A stretch of DNA of 64,000 nucleotides from Myxococcota bacterium (lineage in GTDB: Bacteria; Myxococcota_A; UBA796; JAFGLY01), in assembly GCA_024276675.1 (NCBI GenBank), contig JAJRWT010000027.1, forward strand, positions 310,001 to 374,000, given 5' to 3'. Below, piece by piece: positions 18,272 through 27,335 of this stretch. Each line of letters begins with the position of its first letter. Position 1 is the first letter of the stretch. A program made the position numbers and the translations under genes. The notes below the pieces were generated by a model. That model searched no databases and was not told the origin of the DNA. It saw nothing but the letters and a program-made list of their open reading frames with translations.

Positions 18272-19008
18272 GCGGCCTCCCCAACGGGAAAAGGCAATTC
18301 CACCACATGATGAGCCACTCGATGGACGATGTCCTGGTTGTGGGAGATGAGGAGCAGCCCGCTGCCGCTACTGGTGCAGAGTTCAACCAGCAGCTCTGTC
18401 ACCGCACGCCTGGAAACAGGGTCGAGCCCTGTCTCTGGTTCGTCGGCTATCACCAACCTGGGCATGGAGGACATGGCAATGGCCAGGGCCGCACGCTGGC
18501 ATTGCCCCCCGGAGAGTTCCGATGGAAAGGCGCCTGACACTGACGGTTCCAGGCCGACTCTTTGCAGCAGGCGGCATAGATGGGCAGTCATGTCGCCCAC
18601 GGGCCGTCTGCTCCGTTGAGCAGCCAGCTCCATCTGCCTACCCAGGGTCCTGGCCGGGTTCAAGGCAGACGCCGCCCCCTGGGGCGCATAGGAAACGTAG
18701 GCCCCTCTCAGAGAAGCGGTGAGCCTGGCCAGCCTACGCCTGCCACGCCCGCCCTTTCCGCGCACCAACTCGAACCAGTCCCTCTCTCCACTGAACTCGG
18801 GATAGCGGAGAGTTCCCCGAACGACCCCCGGCGACAGGTCCACCAGCCCCATGAGGCACCTGGCCGCCAGGGACTTGCCCACTCCCGATGGCCCCACCAG
18901 GGCGGTCACCCGACCTGTATCTACCGAGAGTCGGAGCCCGTTCAGAAGGACACGCCGACGGCTGCGCACCATCATTCCTTCCACTTGCAGCAGGCAGCCA
19001 GACATCAA
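18268..19008 (-). CDS. Peptide/Opp-type ABC transporter ATP-binding protein (OppD-like)
   Basis: ALVGPSGVGKSLAARCLMGL, LSGGQCQRAALAIAMSSMPRLVIADEPETGLD. Confidence 0.92.
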   Translation of the reverse strand: MMSGCLLQVEGMMVRSRRRVLLNGLRLSVDTGRVTALVGPSGVGKSLAARCLMGLVDLSPGVVRGTLRYPEFSGERDWFELVRGKGGRGRRRLARLTASLRGAYVSYAPQGAASALNPARTLGRQMELAAQRSRRPVGDMTAHLCRLLQRVGLEPSVSGAFPSELSGGQCQRAALAIAMSSMPRLVIADEPETGLDPVSRRAVTELLVELCTSSGSGLLLISHNQDIVHRVAHHVVELPFPVGEAA

Positions 19009-19826
19009 CGAGCCCTCGCCGCAGCGGTCAGGGTTGTGGCCATCAGCGCGATACCCGCGATGAGAAGTAATCCCAGAACCAGCGCGTGCCCGGTGGGAAT
19101 ATCGAGAATGACGCTGGGATAGCCCAGGTACAGGAGATCCGCCCAGCTCCTGGAGGTGTCGGGATGTGTGAAAGATGGCTGGTTTTCAGCCAGCGCCAGG
19201 TAGGACAGGCCCACTTCGAGGAAAACCACCTGCATGGCGGTCTCGGCCCCCTGGCGAACGACCACGGGCCTGAGATTCAAGGCCAGGACGTGAACGAGAT
19301 AGATACGCAGGTGGGAGAAACCGTGAGCCTTCAAGGCCTCGACGAAACGAGCGCCCCCCAGCCGACCAGCCACCTCGGCGGCTTCGTCCATGGCGCCCGG
19401 CGCCGCCAACAAGGCCCACACCAGGGCCAGAGATCCCAATCCCCGCCAGTCCAGGGGAAGTACCAGGGCCACGACCAGTATCACCACCATACGAGGCAGG
19501 GCTCCCACCAGCTCGCGCAACCCGTGAAGCAGTGCTTCCATGCCAGGGTTGGCCACACAGCGCAACAGCCCCCCCAAGGCCCCGAGGAAGGAAACCAACA
19601 ACCCGGCTCCAATGGCGGGAAGGGCTACCACAGAGGCACCCTGCAACAGGTATCCCAGCAAGGGTCTCCCGCGATTATCGGCCCCGAAAGGGGGTAGCTT
19701 CAAAGGCCCGGCATAAGCCATGCCAGGATCGCCCTGGCTCAGACGCTCCGGCGCAGCCAGGGCTGCCGCCAGCAGGGCGACCGTGCAGGTGGCTGCCACC
19801 ATCAACAGTGCATGCCGGGAGTTCAT
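19005..19826 (-). CDS. Peptide ABC transporter permease (OppC-like)
   Basis: Multi-TM; DNRGRPLLGYLLQGASVVALPAIGAGLL; FSHLRIYLVHVLALNLRPVVVRQGAETAMQVVFLEVGLSYLAL; position in ABC operon. Confidence 0.85.
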   Translation of the reverse strand: MNSRHALLMVAATCTVALLAAALAAPERLSQGDPGMAYAGPLKLPPFGADNRGRPLLGYLLQGASVVALPAIGAGLLVSFLGALGGLLRCVANPGMEALLHGLRELVGALPRMVVILVVALVLPLDWRGLGSLALVWALLAAPGAMDEAAEVAGRLGGARFVEALKAHGFSHLRIYLVHVLALNLRPVVVRQGAETAMQVVFLEVGLSYLALAENQPSFTHPDTSRSWADLLYLGYPSVILDIPTGHALVLGLLLIAGIALMATTLTAAARAR

Positions 19827-20770
19827 GCCGCCACCCTGGTGGTAGATTGCCTGGAGACGAGTGATGGAGCCCGCCTGGAATGCCAGGCCACGAACACCTC
19901 CACCAGGGCTTGCAGCAGCAACAGTAGCGCCGACATCAGCGCAAAAAAGGTGGCAGCGGCAAGGACGATGCCGAAATCCTGTAACAGCGTGGCGCGCCAG
20001 AGAAGATCTCCAAGACCATCTATGCGCAGGACCGCCTCCACGATCACGGCCCCACTCATGAGGTGAAGGATCCGCGCACGCAACTGCCCCGCCCAGGCGC
20101 CCGCCACGTTGGGCAGGGTGTTGGAGAGGACGTTTTCACCACGTAGACGAGCCACCTGCACGTAGCGTTGCCCCCGTTCCCTCTGGAAGAGAGTCCTGCT
20201 GCCTGTTACGGCGGAAGAGAGCGCGCCGTCGGCGATACCCAGCACCAACGCACCTGCAAGCAGCCTGATTGTACAAGCCTGGGAGCTGTACATGTCGGCT
20301 CCGAAGTGAAGCTGCACCACGGCGGCGGCCACCAGGGCCAGCACCACGGCGGGAAGCGCTCCGCCCAGTTGGAGCACCTGCTCCAGTTTACGAGGTATTC
20401 GCCCCAGCGCGGCGACGACGGCCCCCAGCATCAACGGAAGCGAAGCCAAGAGGATCAACGACAGGGTGTTGGGCAGGGCCAGCTTCATCAGGGAAACGAC
20501 GGGGACGCCCTGCTGAACTCGCCAGGAGTTGCCGAGATCACCATTCAGAGCCTGCGAAACCCAGGTCAGGTAGAAATGGATGGGGCCCCGATCCAGGTTC
20601 CAGCGCTCCGCCAGTCCCGTCGTTCCAGCACAGACCTCGGGGGGACATATGATGCTGGCGGGATCTCCGGGAATGGCCCAGATCAACCAGGCGACCATGG
20701 CTGGAACCGCCAACGGTAGACAAATGGCCACCAGGACACGCACCAGTGGTCGGGCCCACCAGAGCTTCAC
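19823..20770 (-). CDS. Peptide ABC transporter permease (OppB-like)
   Basis: AIPGDPASIICPP...NLDRGPIHFYLTWVSQALNGDLGNSWRVQQGVPV; RGENVLSNTLPNVAGAW; EAVLRIDGLGDLLWRATLLQDFGIVLAA. Confidence 0.88.
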   Translation of the reverse strand: MKLWWARPLVRVLVAICLPLAVPAMVAWLIWAIPGDPASIICPPEVCAGTTGLAERWNLDRGPIHFYLTWVSQALNGDLGNSWRVQQGVPVVSLMKLALPNTLSLILLASLPLMLGAVVAALGRIPRKLEQVLQLGGALPAVVLALVAAAVVQLHFGADMYSSQACTIRLLAGALVLGIADGALSSAVTGSRTLFQRERGQRYVQVARLRGENVLSNTLPNVAGAWAGQLRARILHLMSGAVIVEAVLRIDGLGDLLWRATLLQDFGIVLAAATFFALMSALLLLLQALVEVFVAWHSRRAPSLVSRQSTTRVAA

Positions 20771-20800
20771 GGCCCGCGCCCCCCCAGTAACCGCCTGCGA

Positions 20801-22377
20801 TCACTCATCGTACTTCCAATTGTCGAACTGGGTGAAATAAAAGTAGGGAGCGATTGTGTTGCTCTTGACCTCGGTGCGCCAGGCGCTCTTGGTGTCCAGC
20901 TTCCACAGGAAGAGATATGGCAGGTCTTCGGCCAGCTTCTGGTGAAGCTGATGGTAGGCGTCGCGAGCTGCGGTGTCGGTCTTGGCCGCGTCGAACTGCG
21001 CCAGCAGGGCGTCGACTTCGCGGTTGTGGTAATTGAAGATGTTCCTGGTACCCTTGCCGCGAGTTCGCGTGTTGAAAAGCTCGTTGACGTCTTCCACCTG
21101 GCCGAACGACCACTTGCCCAGAAGAAGATCGTAGTCGGTCAGGTGACCGGTGATGGCGTCGGTCGTCCACTTGTCGGTGGGTATCTTGAAAACCTGGCTG
21201 CCTATGCCCGCGGCCTCCAACTGGTTGCCGATATAGGAGAGGATGTCCGGGGCTTCGTTGTCCAACGACTTTTCCATGCCCATTCGCAGCGAGACAGGCT
21301 GCCCCCGGAAGTTCCAACGGCCACCAACCTTTTCCATGCCAGCTTCCAGCAACAGGGCCTCGGCCCTTTCGAGGTCCGACCGTTCAACCACCGCCACCGA
21401 ACGGTTGTAGTAGGGCGAGGACGGGACGAACGGACCCGAGATGAACTCACAGGGACTGTTACGTTCGCCCGCCTTCACGCCGATGGACTTTTCCCGCAGC
21501 TCCATTCGATCCAGCATGTAGTTCAAGGCCTGCCGCACCCCCCGTCGTCCAGGGGCGGTTTCTTGATGTTGATGGCTATGAACCACCAGGAACGTAGATC
21601 GTAGGACTTGAGGGCCAGATCGTCCGAGGCAGAGACATCGGCGCGAAAGTTTGGTGCAACCTCGATAATGCCTTGAACAGAGTTGTTTATGATGGCCTTG
21701 ATGGCCAGGAGCGGATCACCCCCTTCCTGAAGCTGCGCCTGGGCGATGGAAGGGTCGTGGTGCTCGTTGGGAAACGCGGTGAAGGTTACGCCCCTGGTGC
21801 CACGGCTGCCCTTCATGGGCCCGGTACCCACCGGACGGGCGGAAAACTCCAGGTCCGGGCTGATGGCGTGGTTGCCGTCGAAGACATGCTCCGGCAGAAC
21901 GGCAAAGCCCAGTCGTTCCCTGGGATTGTGAACAACCCTGGTGAACCTCACCACCGCGGTGTTTCGGCCCTGCTCGCTACAACCGGCGAGGATATCTCGG
22001 TAGGCTTCTGCTATGGGGCTGGGCGTTCCGGGATCCAGCAATGCGTCCACGGTGAAGCAAATATCGGCCGAGGTGAAGGGTTTCCCGTCGTGCCACTTCA
22101 CGCCGGATTTCAGCTCCAGCTTGATGGCCTTGCCGGCCTCGGTCATCTCCCAGGAGGCAACGAGGCGGCTTTCCAGCTCGTTGTCGATGGGAGAGTGGTA
22201 CCAGAGACGATCAAAGACCAACTCCTGGGCGCGATAGTCCACCATCTTGGCCGCGTAGAGCGGGTTCAGGGTAGTGGGCAGGGCGCCCTCGTAGTAGGTG
22301 AGCACTCCGCCCGTCGACAACACAGCAGCGGCCAGTCCCGCTGCAACAAGCAGATGACGGCTTCGACTCATGGGCAA
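20801..22377 (-). pseudogene. Peptide ABC transporter substrate-binding protein (SBP family 5), split by an apparent frameshift
   Basis: N-terminal half in the ORF ending at 21523 (GALPTTLNPLYAAKMVDYRAQELVFDRLWYHS...VKWHDGKPFTSADICFTVDAL); C-terminal half in a different frame (VRQALNYMLDRMELREKS...FFARY-type region to YDE*). Frames meet at the C6 run 21538-21543 (G6 on the coding strand). Confidence 0.82.
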
Positions 22378-22381
22378 TTCC

Positions 22382-23893
22382 TCAGTGCATGGGGAGTCCG
22401 GGGGCGCTCTCTCTGCTCAGTCGCACCTGGAGCGCATCCAGTGGGTATCTCGCCACCTCGATTCCGGGAAGGTATCCCACCTGGGCATGCAAGAGTTCCT
22501 GCGCCCGGCCAGCATTTCGATTCCCGGCGTCCCAGGCAGCCACCGACAAGAGGAGAACCGGATCGCCGGCAGGTCCGGCAGCCAGGTCCAGTATATTGAT
22601 CCTGATGAGCCCCTGTGTACGAGAGTCAGCCAGCACCGTGGCCAGCTCCGCGGCGGCCCTGAGGACACCAACGCGGGCCAGGAGGGCGAAAGGTTGGTGA
22701 AATCCCAATTTTTCGCCGCTGGTTATTTGCATGGCCCCCATGAGCTGGTCGTAGACCAGGGCGGCTCTGTCCAGGACACACTGGGCGTCGAGCTGGGGAC
22801 CCTGGTTGTCCAGGCATGGCTCCAGCGCGGCAGCCACGGCTGAACTGCCCACATATTCCGCCATCAACTCGCCAAGAGCAGCAACCGACGCCGGGGTTGG
22901 TTCTGCTCCTGCAGCAGATCCGGAGGTTCCCGGCCCTGCACGGGCACGGGGAGCGCCGCCTGCGGGCTGTGGGCCTGCCCCAGACCCGGGCGAGGGTTCC
23001 AGGCTGCTCAACGCCGCAAGGAAAGCGGCGTCTCGCGGCACCATGAGCGTGCTTCCGAAGAGATAGGGGTCCCAAAGGGCGGGGTCCGTGGGGCCCGTGG
23101 AAGTGGTGAGCGGCTCGGAGGGAAGCCTCCAGGGTCGGAGTAGCTGTTCAATGATGGCGGCTGCCACGGGATTGGCATCGACGGCCAGTTCCTGGTGCGA
23201 GAGGGCCAGTTCCAGAAGGGATGATGGGTCCGTGGCGGGAACCTGGCGCTGTTCCACGTTGTCGTGGAAGAGGAAGTGTGGCAGTCCACCTGCGTCGGGG
23301 CTGGCTACGGTAGAAGAAGCGGGTAGTCGTTCCCGGAACTCCAGCACCGAAGGAGGGGGAGGCCAGCGGGATCCGCTCTGGAGGGCTCCCAACCATCTCG
23401 TGCGCAAGCCAGCGAGCTGCTGGTCACCGGATGGGTCGCAGTCCGCCAGGTGTTTTTCTGCCGGATCGTCGCGCCCCAGCATGGCCTGGGCCACGCCCAG
23501 CAGGCAGAGGAGCTGCGGAGGGTCTTCGGGCCGGGGCATCTCACCGTAGATCTGCACGGTGGCCCGAGCCGCCAGCAGAGCCGCCTGCCTGTAGGCGGCA
23601 GACATGTCGACGTGGACCCTGGACAGACCTCCATCGGAATCTTCGGTGGACGAAAACGACTGAAGCGCTGCTTGAAAGTCCCGGTCCATCACCAGCGCGG
23701 CCCAACCAGCCTGGGCTTCATAGGGCGCACGGACAGCGGCATCCGACATGCGAACCTGCCAGGTGCCACGGGCCAGATCACCGGGAATGGCCCTGGGTTG
23801 CTCCGAGACCGCAACGCCACCGGTGGACGGAGCCTGATTCCCGCATGCCCCCAGGAAGAACAACAAAAGCAGAGGGAACCGACGCACGTTCAT
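22382..23893 (-). CDS. Hypothetical lipoprotein
   Basis: MNVRRFPLLLLFFLGACGNQAPSTGG lipobox; continuous 503-aa ORF overlapping its upstream neighbour by 4 nt. Confidence 0.72.
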   Translation of the reverse strand: MNVRRFPLLLLFFLGACGNQAPSTGGVAVSEQPRAIPGDLARGTWQVRMSDAAVRAPYEAQAGWAALVMDRDFQAALQSFSSTEDSDGGLSRVHVDMSAAYRQAALLAARATVQIYGEMPRPEDPPQLLCLLGVAQAMLGRDDPAEKHLADCDPSGDQQLAGLRTRWLGALQSGSRWPPPPSVLEFRERLPASSTVASPDAGGLPHFLFHDNVEQRQVPATDPSSLLELALSHQELAVDANPVAAAIIEQLLRPWRLPSEPLTTSTGPTDPALWDPYLFGSTLMVPRDAAFLAALSSLEPSPGSGAGPQPAGGAPRARAGPGTSGSAAGAEPTPASVAALGELMAEYVGSSAVAAALEPCLDNQGPQLDAQCVLDRAALVYDQLMGAMQITSGEKLGFHQPFALLARVGVLRAAAELATVLADSRTQGLIRINILDLAAGPAGDPVLLLSVAAWDAGNRNAGRAQELLHAQVGYLPGIEVARYPLDALQVRLSRESAPGLPMH

Positions 23894-25287
23894 CCCCCTT
23901 CACAGAACTGCCGACTGCCGGCCGCCGAGACGCAAAGCGCCATGGCGTTCTTGGTATCCTGGCCTGAGGCCCGGGCGTAGTCAAGCCACTCCCTGGCGTA
24001 GTCCTTGGTGATACCACGGTACCTGTCGGCCTCTGTTTCGGCTTCGTCGTCACGGTTCTGGACATAGGACTCCTCGGCGGCCTTCCACAGGCGGTTGGCC
24101 GCTTCGGCGCGGAGCTTGAGCAGGGCATAGAACCGGGAAGTGTAGGTGGACCCGGTCCAGTTGGCCTTGTTTTCCAGGGCGTAGTCAGCCCAGCGAATGA
24201 CTCCGTGAGCACGCCCGACACCCCGTCGCGAAAGGTAGATGGCGTACTTGAAACAGAGATCGGGGTCGGAGCGGTCGATGTCTTCCAGGTGGCGCTTCAT
24301 CAGCCTGGCCCAGGTCTTTCGATCTCCGCGGGCCTCGGAGTCCATGAGCAGGACACGGCTCATCTTGTCCTTGTCGGTCTGACGCGCAGCGGAAGCCAGA
24401 CTCGACTCCAGGCACTCCCTCACCGCCACGGACAACTGCCCCATGAGGGCGGCAGGTTCCAATGCCACGAGATCATCGCAGAGGACCTGTGACGAGGACG
24501 AAGTGGGCGCCATGCTGACGGCGTCCGTACCAGCAGCCTGCCGGGGCTCTGCCCGTGCCGGGGACGGCTCGGTAGTGGTTGCGGTGCTGGCCTGTTCAGC
24601 GCCGGAGGCGGCAGGCTCTTGCTGGACGGGCTGCATCAGCCTTTCCAGGGAACGCGCTTCATCCTGCGCGCTCGCTTTGGAAGCCTGCGGAGAGCCCACG
24701 GGGTAGGCGTTCTGCTGGGCCTGTGCCGAAGGGACCGAAGAAACAGTCGCTTCTTCCGGCTGTTCCTGCGGCTGCGGGGAGCCATCTCCAGCCCCGGCGC
24801 CAGGCGAGGCGGGGGGCGAATCACGTGGTTCCGTGTTGGTCCGGGCGTTCTGCTCCAGCGCGGACGAAGGGGCGCCGCGAGATCGAGTCTGCGCTTGTCC
24901 TGGCCTACCCGACTCTGCCAGATCTGCGATGGCGTCATTACCCCGTGCAGGCTGTGCCCTGCCAGGAGCGGCGCCATCGCTGCCCCGCCCCCGGGCCCGC
25001 TGTGCAGTCTCACCGGGTTCTCCCTGCGGATAGGAGGAAAGCCCGACGAAGGGAGAGAAGGCCGGAGTGGGGGCCAGATCGAACCAGGCAAACCTTTGCT
25101 GGGCGGGCATTGGAAAACCCTGGGAATCGGAGATCATGTCGGCATCGATCCTGCGCCCATCCACCAGGCAGCCGGCCCAGCCGTCTTGACATGGCAGCAG
25201 GGGGAATGCTCCGCGCAGCTCCTGCCAGGTCTGGGCCATGGCGGTACCGGCAGCGCAGATCATCAAAATGGCCAGCAGTTTTTTCAC
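23890..25287 (-). CDS. Hypothetical secreted protein with low-complexity central region
   Basis: GTG start at 25287 gives VKKLLAILMICAAGTAMAQTWQELRG signal; Pro/Ala/Gln-rich middle; conserved-looking C-terminal domain. Confidence 0.7.
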   Translation of the reverse strand: MKKLLAILMICAAGTAMAQTWQELRGAFPLLPCQDGWAGCLVDGRRIDADMISDSQGFPMPAQQRFAWFDLAPTPAFSPFVGLSSYPQGEPGETAQRARGRGSDGAAPGRAQPARGNDAIADLAESGRPGQAQTRSRGAPSSALEQNARTNTEPRDSPPASPGAGAGDGSPQPQEQPEEATVSSVPSAQAQQNAYPVGSPQASKASAQDEARSLERLMQPVQQEPAASGAEQASTATTTEPSPARAEPRQAAGTDAVSMAPTSSSSQVLCDDLVALEPAALMGQLSVAVRECLESSLASAARQTDKDKMSRVLLMDSEARGDRKTWARLMKRHLEDIDRSDPDLCFKYAIYLSRRGVGRAHGVIRWADYALENKANWTGSTYTSRFYALLKLRAEAANRLWKAAEESYVQNRDDEAETEADRYRGITKDYAREWLDYARASGQDTKNAMALCVSAAGSRQFCEGG

Positions 25288-25375
25288 GAGACCTCCGCAA
25301 TGTTCCACGACATGAATGTCTTGTACTCCTGGCGAAGCTTCACCGTACTCCCAACGCACCGCGCCCGCGGCCTGG

Positions 25376-25831
25376 TCAGTTGGCGGGTGTCCCCGAAGTG
25401 CTTTCTCTTGGTTTGTCCCTTCCGAACTGAATCATGGGCTCATCGATTTCTTCGTTGTCCAACTCCAGCTCGGCGAGGCTGATGGAGATCTTGTTCTTTC
25501 GTTTCCGGACATCGTACTGGATGACCTGAGTGACATAGCCGGGGGCGGATACTTCCAGTTGCAGGGACAATCCCGGCAGAAAGAGCAACTCGCTCCCGTC
25601 GGGCATGTAGAGCACCGATGCTTCCCAGGAACCGTCAACCGCGTTGACACGGTGCCTGTCTGCTTCGTCGGGATGGCGGATTATGGCGGTGGGGATGACC
25701 TGCCCCATCTGGTCCGTGACCACCACTTCCACGGGGACTCCGTCTGTCTTGTTCTTTTTCTTGGCCCAGGCCTGGGGAGCCAGGAGCACACAAGTCAACA
25801 GAAAAAAGGCAGGCAGGAAGCGCCGGTTCAT
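25376..25831 (-). CDS. Secreted protein with PEGA/carboxypeptidase-regulatory-like beta fold
   Basis: Signal MNRRFLPAFFLLTCVLLAPQAWA; VPVEVVVTDQMGQVIPTAIIRHP...LSLQLEVSAPGYVTQVIQYDVRKRKNKISISL. Confidence 0.68.
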   Translation of the reverse strand: MNRRFLPAFFLLTCVLLAPQAWAKKKNKTDGVPVEVVVTDQMGQVIPTAIIRHPDEADRHRVNAVDGSWEASVLYMPDGSELLFLPGLSLQLEVSAPGYVTQVIQYDVRKRKNKISISLAELELDNEEIDEPMIQFGRDKPRESTSGTPAN

Positions 25832-25833
25832 GC

Positions 25834-26907
25834 TCAACCTCCGTTCAGGCTATCCACGAAGCTGGAAAAGATGCCTTCGGCCACGATGCCTCCAGCGTTC
25901 TGGACATGGCCGGCCTCCAGCAGGGCCCTTGCCGTGGCGGCCGAGCGTGGCACGTCCCCGGGCTGCTGGACCCCGGACACCCGCAGAGCAGCCTGGGGGT
26001 CTTTGTTGGCCAGCAGGGCGGCGGCGGTTGCACGGGCGTCCGCCAAGCCCGTGGGAGGTGCTCCCCGGTTGAGGCCGTCCAGAATTCTCCCACACTTTTC
26101 GGAGTCACCTTCGGCACAGGCCACGATGGCTCTGGTGGCCAAGACTCTCCACTGCTGCCCCGGGGGCGGAAAATCGATGCTCTCCAGGAGATTGCTGGCC
26201 ACCTGGACCTCGCCGGCGGCGGCGGCTCTTCCAGCCCACAGGAGCAGGAGGGTGGCGCGATCCTCCCGTTGATCGGGAAGGGTCTTCAGCAGCTCTTCCA
26301 CGGAACGGGTGGCGATTTTCCGTTGCCCCAGGGCCCACAGGGCCTGGGCTTCGCTGAGACCCTGCACACGCGGATCTGAATCACCCAGCAGCGCGAGATA
26401 GTCGCTGGCAACTCCCGCCATGTCCGAATCCGTGGAGTTCCTGACCTGCTCCAACAGATTCACCGCGGCTTCGCGCTCACCGTCGGCCAGGGCAACCTCC
26501 GCCGCCAGCAAACGGCCCTGGTCCATCCCGGAGGCCTGCCCCCATTCCCGGATGTTGTCCAGGTTTCCGGCAGCCAGAGCCACGAGGCATCGCCTGAGCA
26601 GTATGGGACCTGTCTGCGGGGGGTCGTTCAGCGCGGCGAACTCCTGTGCTGCGGCCAGGATGGTGTCTGCCCGGGTGTAGTCTTGCTGGAGGAGCAGACC
26701 ATAGGCCACTCCGTTTGCCGCCGGGATGGAATCGGGCTGCTCTCGCAGGGCCACCTGGTAGGCCGCGATGGCCTGTGGAATATCACCCTGTGAAAGCAGA
26801 GATTCCGCCTTGGCCAGGTATTCCTGGGCGGCATCGCCTCCGGTGAGGGATTCCAGCAGAGAGCAGGCGCTCAGCGCGACGAGGGGCAAAAAAGCCCAGG
26901 GTTTCAT
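25834..26907 (-). CDS. TPR-containing lipoprotein
   Basis: MKPWAFLPLVALSACSLLESL lipobox; AKAESLLSQGDIPQAIAAYQVALREQPDSIPAANGVAYGLLLQQDYTRADTIL TPR-like repeats. Confidence 0.78.
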   Translation of the reverse strand: MKPWAFLPLVALSACSLLESLTGGDAAQEYLAKAESLLSQGDIPQAIAAYQVALREQPDSIPAANGVAYGLLLQQDYTRADTILAAAQEFAALNDPPQTGPILLRRCLVALAAGNLDNIREWGQASGMDQGRLLAAEVALADGEREAAVNLLEQVRNSTDSDMAGVASDYLALLGDSDPRVQGLSEAQALWALGQRKIATRSVEELLKTLPDQREDRATLLLLWAGRAAAAGEVQVASNLLESIDFPPPGQQWRVLATRAIVACAEGDSEKCGRILDGLNRGAPPTGLADARATAAALLANKDPQAALRVSGVQQPGDVPRSAATARALLEAGHVQNAGGIVAEGIFSSFVDSLNGG

Positions 26908-27083
26908 GAAATTGCTCCTTGCTGTCCTTGCTGGGGGGGGCAGGTTTGTGTCGACTCGCGGCGCCTGGCCAGGTTTCATCAGAGCTGTCCTGGAGCGGCC
27001 GGGGCTCGGTAGTGGCGAACAACGCCTCGCCACGTACGCAACAGTATTAACCACATTTCACCATGGAAGCGCAACCACGGGCA

Positions 27084-27108
27084 GCAGCATGCCACTGGTG
27101 GATGCTGC
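27084..27108. repeat. Interrupted inverted repeat (GCAGCAT g CCAC tg GTGG ATGCTGC) between divergent kinase and operon
   Basis: Direct reading: gcagcatgccactggtggatgctgc; 11 bp total complementarity with one unpaired G. Confidence 0.55.
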
Positions 27109-27335
27109 GGGTCTCCGTGCGACTGGTGGCAGGCAGGCGGACAGGCAGCGGCATACCCACGTTCCAGGCAACCATGTCCCACGGGATACCAGACCTCCCT
27201 GCCCCTGTACGCGGCAAGGGTGGAGGGTATGCACCATCTCCTGCCGGCGGAGCCAACGGCGGCCCCGGACCCATCAAGGCCCCGACGGCCGTGTTATTGT
27301 GCTTTTCGTCTCAATCCAACGAGGTCTCCCAAGGC

